Shown here: positions 60,358 through 64,000 of the stretch, piece by piece | How positions within the stretch are numbered: position 1 is the first letter of the stretch | Layout: each line of letters begins with the position of its first letter | From: Astropecten irregularis | Taxonomy: Eukaryota > Echinodermata > Asteroidea > Paxillosida > Astropectinidae | Direction: 5' to 3' | DNA: 64,000 nucleotides | Assembly (NCBI GenBank): GCA_963971285.1 | Contig: OZ020246.1 | Coordinates: 14,491,217-14,555,216 of the forward strand | The notes under the pieces: model-generated | Told to the model about the DNA's origin: nothing | Seen by the model: only the letters and a program-made list of their open reading frames with translations | Databases searched by the model: none | Position numbers and translations under genes: made by a program

Positions 60358-62104
60358 TTAAAAACTGCCTGCTCATTTCTGGGTAAAACTCAGGAAAACA
60401 AAATTACAAGTGTCATTTTATTTTCAGTGTAGATCATATATCTGAATTTTTTAGCCTGAGGTCGGCCTGCTTAGCGAAATATGCAATGATTTATAAATCA
60501 CGTTATGACGTGCTACACTGTATGTGTATTATATATGGCAGCACGCAGTCTAATCCTATATTTTGAACACGATCTTTGAAAACTGCCTGGTCATTTCTGG
60601 GTCAAACTCAGGAAAAACAAAATTACACGTGTCTTTTTATTTTCAGTGCAGATCATATATCTGAAATTTTTAGCCTGAAGTCGGCCTGTATAGCGAAATC
60701 TGTAATGTTTTATAAATCACGTTATGACGTGCTACACTGTATGTGTATTATATATGACAGGGCGCTGTCCAATCCTATAATTTGAACACGATCTTTGAAA
60801 ACTGCCTGCTCATTTCTGGGGAAAATTAAGGGAAAACAAAATTACACGTGTCTTTTTATTTTCAGTGTAGATCATATATCTGAATTTTTGAACCTGAAGT
60901 CGCCCTGCCTAGCGAAATATGCAATGATTTATAAATCACGTTATGACGTGCTACACTGTATGTGTATTATATATGACAGCGCGCTGTCCAATCCTATATT
61001 TTGAACACGATCTTTGAAAACTGCCTGCTCATTTCTGGGGAAAATTCAGGAAAAACAAAATTACACGTGTCTTTTTATTTTCAGTGTAGATCATACATCT
61101 GAATTTTTGAACCTGAAGTCGCCCTGCTTAGCGAAATATGCAATGATTTATAAATCACGTTATGACGTGCTACACTGTATGTGTATTATATATGGCAGCA
61201 CGCAGTCTAATCCGATATTTTGAACACGATCTTTGAAAACTGCCTGCTCATTTATGGGGAAAATTCAGGGAAAACAAAATTACACGTGTCTTTTTATTTT
61301 CAGTGTAGATCATATATCTGAATTTTTGAACCTGAAGTCGCCCTGCTTAACGAAATATGCAATAATTTATAAATCACGTTATGACGTGCTACACTGTATG
61401 TGTATTATATATGGCAGCACGCAGTCTAATCCTATATTTTGAACACGATCTTTAAAAACTGCCTGCTCATTTCTGGGTAAAACTCAGGAAAACAAAATTA
61501 CAAGTGTCTTTTTATTTTCAGTGTAGATCATATATCTGAATTTTTTTAGCCTGAAGTCGGCCTGCATAGCGAAATCTGTAATGTTTTATAAATCACGTTA
61601 TGACGTGCTACACTGTATGTGTATTATATATGACAGCGCGCTGTCCAATCCTATATTTTGAACACGATCTTTGAAAACTGCCTGCTCATTTCTGGGGAAA
61701 ATTAAGGAAAAACAAAATTACACGTGTCTTTTTATTTTCAGTGTAGATCATACATCTGAATTTTTGAACCTGAAGTCGCCCTGCTTAGCGAAATCTGGAA
61801 GGATTTATAAATCACGTTATGACGTGCTACACTGTATGTGTATTAAGGTAGCACGCAGTCTAATCCTATATTTTGAACACGATCTTTGAAAACTGCCTGC
61901 TCATTTCTGGGGAAAATTCAGGGAAAACAAAATTACACTTGTCTTTTTATTTTCAGTGTAGATCAAACATCTCAATTTTTGAACCTGAAGTCGCCCTGCT
62001 TAGCGAAATATGCAATGATTTATAAATCACGTTATGACGTGCTACACTGGATGTGTATTATATATGGCAGCACGCAGTCTAATCCTATAATTTGAACACG
62101 ATCT
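60358..62104 (+). repeat. Domain III: lead monomer plus 7-monomer HOR (1529 bp)
   Basis: A C-class monomer lies at 60358. The HOR monomers start at 60576, 60795, 61014, 61233, 61452, 61671 and 61886. The 61452 monomer has one extra T (GAATTTTTTTAGCC). Class order resembles the left-edge classes and the D-E pair of domain I. Confidence 0.88.
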
Positions 62105-63412
62105 TTGAAAACTGCCTGCTCATTTCTGGGTCAAACTCAGGAAAAACAAAATTACACGTGTCTTTTTATTTTCAGTGCAGATCATATATCTGAAATTTTT
62201 AGCCTGAAGTCGGCCTGTATAGCGAAATCTGTAATGTTTTATAAATCACGTTATGACGTGCTACACTGTATGTGTATTATATATGACAGGGCGCTGTCCA
62301 ATCCTATAATTTAAACACGATCTTTGAAAACTGCCTGCTCATTTCTGGGGAAAATTAAGGGAAAACAAAATTACACGTGTCTTTTTATTTTCAGTGTAGA
62401 TCATATATCTGAATTTTTGAACCTGAAGTCGCCCTGCTTAGCGAAATATGCAATGATTTATAAATCACGTTATGACGTGCTACACTGTATGTGTATTATA
62501 TATGACAGCGCGCTGTCCAATCCTATATTTTGAACACGATCTTTGAAAACTGCCTGCTCATTTCTGGGGAAAATTCAGGAAAAACAAAATTACACGTGTC
62601 TTTTTATTTTCAGTGTAGATCATACATCTGAATTTTTGAACCTGAAGTCGCCCTGCTTAGCGAAATATGCAATGATTTATAAATCACGTTATGACGTGCT
62701 ACACTGTATGTGTATTATATATGACAGCACGCAGTCTAATCCTATATTTTGAACACGATCTTTAAACACTGCCTGCTCATTTCTGGGTAAAACTCAGGAA
62801 AACAAAATTACAAGTGTCTTTTTATTTTCAGTGTAGATCATATATCTGAATTTTTTAGCCTGAAGTCGGCCTGCATAGCGAAATCTGTAATGTTTTATAA
62901 ATCACGTTATGACGTGCTACACTGTATGTGTATTATATATGACAGCGGGCTGTCCAATCCTATATTTTGAACACGATCTTTGAAAACTGCCTGCTCATTT
63001 CTGGGGAAAATTAAGGAAAAACAAAATTACACGTGTCTTTTTATTTTCAGTGTAGATCATACATCTGAATTTTTGAACCTGAAGTCGCCCTGCTTAGCGA
63101 AATCTGGAAGGATTTATAAATCACGTTATGACGTGCTACACTGTATGTGTATTAAGGTAGCACGCAGTCTAATCCTATATTTGAACACGATCTTTGAAAA
63201 CTGCCTGCTCATTTCTGGGGAAAATTCAGGGAAAACAAAATTACACGTGTCTTTTTATTTTCAGTGTAGATCAAACATCTGAATTTTTGAACCTGAAGTC
63301 GCCCTGCTTAGCGAAATATGCAATGATTTATAAATCACGTTATGACGTGCTACACTGGATGTGTATTATATATGGCAGCACGCAGTCTAATCCTATAATT
63401 TGAACACGATCT
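62105..63412 (+). repeat. Domain III: 6-monomer HOR (1308 bp)
   Basis: Monomers start at 62105, 62324, 62543, 62762, 62980 and 63194. It repeats 60576-62104 but lacks the equivalent of the 61233 monomer. The 62980 monomer is 214 bp because one T is missing in CCTATATTTGAAC near 63181. Confidence 0.88.
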
Positions 63413-64000
63413 TTGAAAACTGCCTGCTCATTTCTGGGTCAAACTCAGGAAAAACAAAATTACACGTGTCTTTTTATTTTCAGTGCAGATCATATATCTG
63501 AAATTTTTAGCCTGAAGTCGGCCTGTATAGCGAAATCTGTAATGTTTTATAAATCACGTTATGACGTGCTACACTGTATGTGTATTATATATGACAGGGC
63601 GCTGTCCAATCCTATAATTTGAACACGATCTTTGAAAACTGCCTGCTCATTTCTGGGGAGAATTAAGGAAAATTGAAATTACACGTGTCTTTTTATTTTC
63701 AGTGTAGATCATACATCTGAATTTTTTAACCTGAAGTCGACCTGCTTAGCGAAATCTGGAATGATTTATAAATCACGTTATGACGTGCTACACTGTATGT
63801 GTATTATATATGGCAGCACGCAGTCTAATCCTATATTTTGAACACGATCTTTAAAAACTGCCTGCTCATTTCTGGGTAAAACTCAGGAAAACAAAATTAC
63901 AAGTGTCTTTTTATTTTCAGTGTAGATCATATATCTGAATTTTTTAGCCTGAAGTCGGCCTGCTTAGCGAAATATGCAATGATTTATAAATCACGTTATG
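63413..64000 (+). repeat. Start of the next domain III HOR, cut by window end
   Basis: Monomers start at 63413, 63632 and 63851 (incomplete). The 63632 monomer is locally diverged, with GGGGAGAATTAAGGAAAATTG where others read GGGGAAAATTAAGGAAAAAC. The array continues past the window. Confidence 0.85.

Larger units (their letters stand above)
140..64000 (+). repeat. Satellite array, ~219-bp monomer, about 278 copies
   Basis: The same unit recurs head to tail across the whole window with no reversal of orientation. Conserved landmarks in each monomer are, in order: GAACACGATCTTTGAAAACT, an A-rich tract, TACACGTGTC, a T-rich tract ending in TTTTCAG, CCTGAAGTC, AGCGAAAT, CACGTTATGACGTGCTACAC and AATCCTAT. 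Three main lengths are seen: 219 bp; 215 bp, which lacks four bases where TATTATATATGG becomes TATTATGG; and 218 bp, which has lost one A in either the GGAAAAAC run or the TTTATAAATC segment. Array size, homogeneity and nested HOR order are typical of eukaryotic satellites, often centromeric or heterochromatic. I did not recognise a named satellite family. No CENP-B box was found. Confidence 0.97.

Noticed and set aside
62980-63282. 100-codon open frame spanning two monomers
   Set aside because: It arises from loss of one T near 63181, which shifts the frame into the next monomer. It is a by-product of an indel, not a gene.
164-63622. Hundreds of apparent 67-74 codon open frames on the plus strand
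   Set aside because: They start at TTG, not ATG, and have one start per monomer only because the repeat length is near 219 (73 codons). Several classes break the frame (TAA in CTGCTAATTTC, TAG in AAATTTAGGG, 1-bp losses), and class differences are mostly amino acid changing. No gene is annotated.
1-64000. CRISPR array
   Set aside because: The unit is about 219 bp and every part of it is repeated; there are no short repeats with unique spacers, and no cas genes.
140-64000. Intact transposable element or ribosomal repeat within the array
   Set aside because: Reading through the window shows only monomers and the 228-bp element; no transposase, reverse transcriptase or rRNA sequence was seen.

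Overview
The window is one continuous block of eukaryotic satellite DNA. By eye I count about 278 head-to-tail monomers, all in the same orientation, of about 219, 218 or 215 bp (about 36 percent GC in a monomer I counted by hand). No protein gene, rRNA, tRNA, CRISPR array or intact transposon is supported. Each monomer carries an open frame of about 70 codons, but it begins at TTG rather than ATG, several monomer classes break it, and class differences change amino acids freely. I treat these frames as by-products of a monomer length divisible by three. The lineage cannot be fixed from sequence alone. CpG is not depleted, which argues mildly against long residence in a heavily methylated vertebrate genome. 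A centromeric, pericentromeric or sex/B-chromosome location is plausible but unproven.

Monomers fall into recognisable classes, which are arranged into nested higher-order repeats (HORs). Domain I (140-23183) has no interspersed element. It holds a 1304-bp six-monomer HOR, 652-bp trimers with alternating marks, two copies of a 4.6-4.8 kb HOR (22 and 21 monomers) plus a partial third, and two 1086-bp pentamers. Domain II (23184 to about 60357) is punctuated by a 228-bp sequence unrelated to the monomer, here called the interspersed element. Domain III (about 60358-64000) again lacks the element and carries 1529-bp and 1308-bp HOR units.

The element occurs 16 times: 14 full copies, one cut by the window start, and one 97-bp truncated copy at 38071. 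Every full copy sits at the same monomer position, between two AATCC pentamers, with the same specialised monomers on each side. It has a 16-bp inverted repeat (one mismatch) enclosing a second stem-loop, and it ends in a T tract. Units from one element to the next have 2 to 20 monomers. Two unit types, alpha and beta, are told apart by the first monomer after the element. The order beta, beta, alpha forms a 5.7-5.9 kb super-unit present twice (48023-53737 and 53738-59667).

The monomer itself is rich in short dyads, including perfect palindromes of 8, 12 and 14 bp. The main biological interest is this dyad density, the structured element tied to the array, and an unusually readable record of unequal exchange. 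Monomer coordinates below start at the TTG of the conserved CTTTGAAAACTGCC segment. HOR identities were judged by reading, not by alignment.
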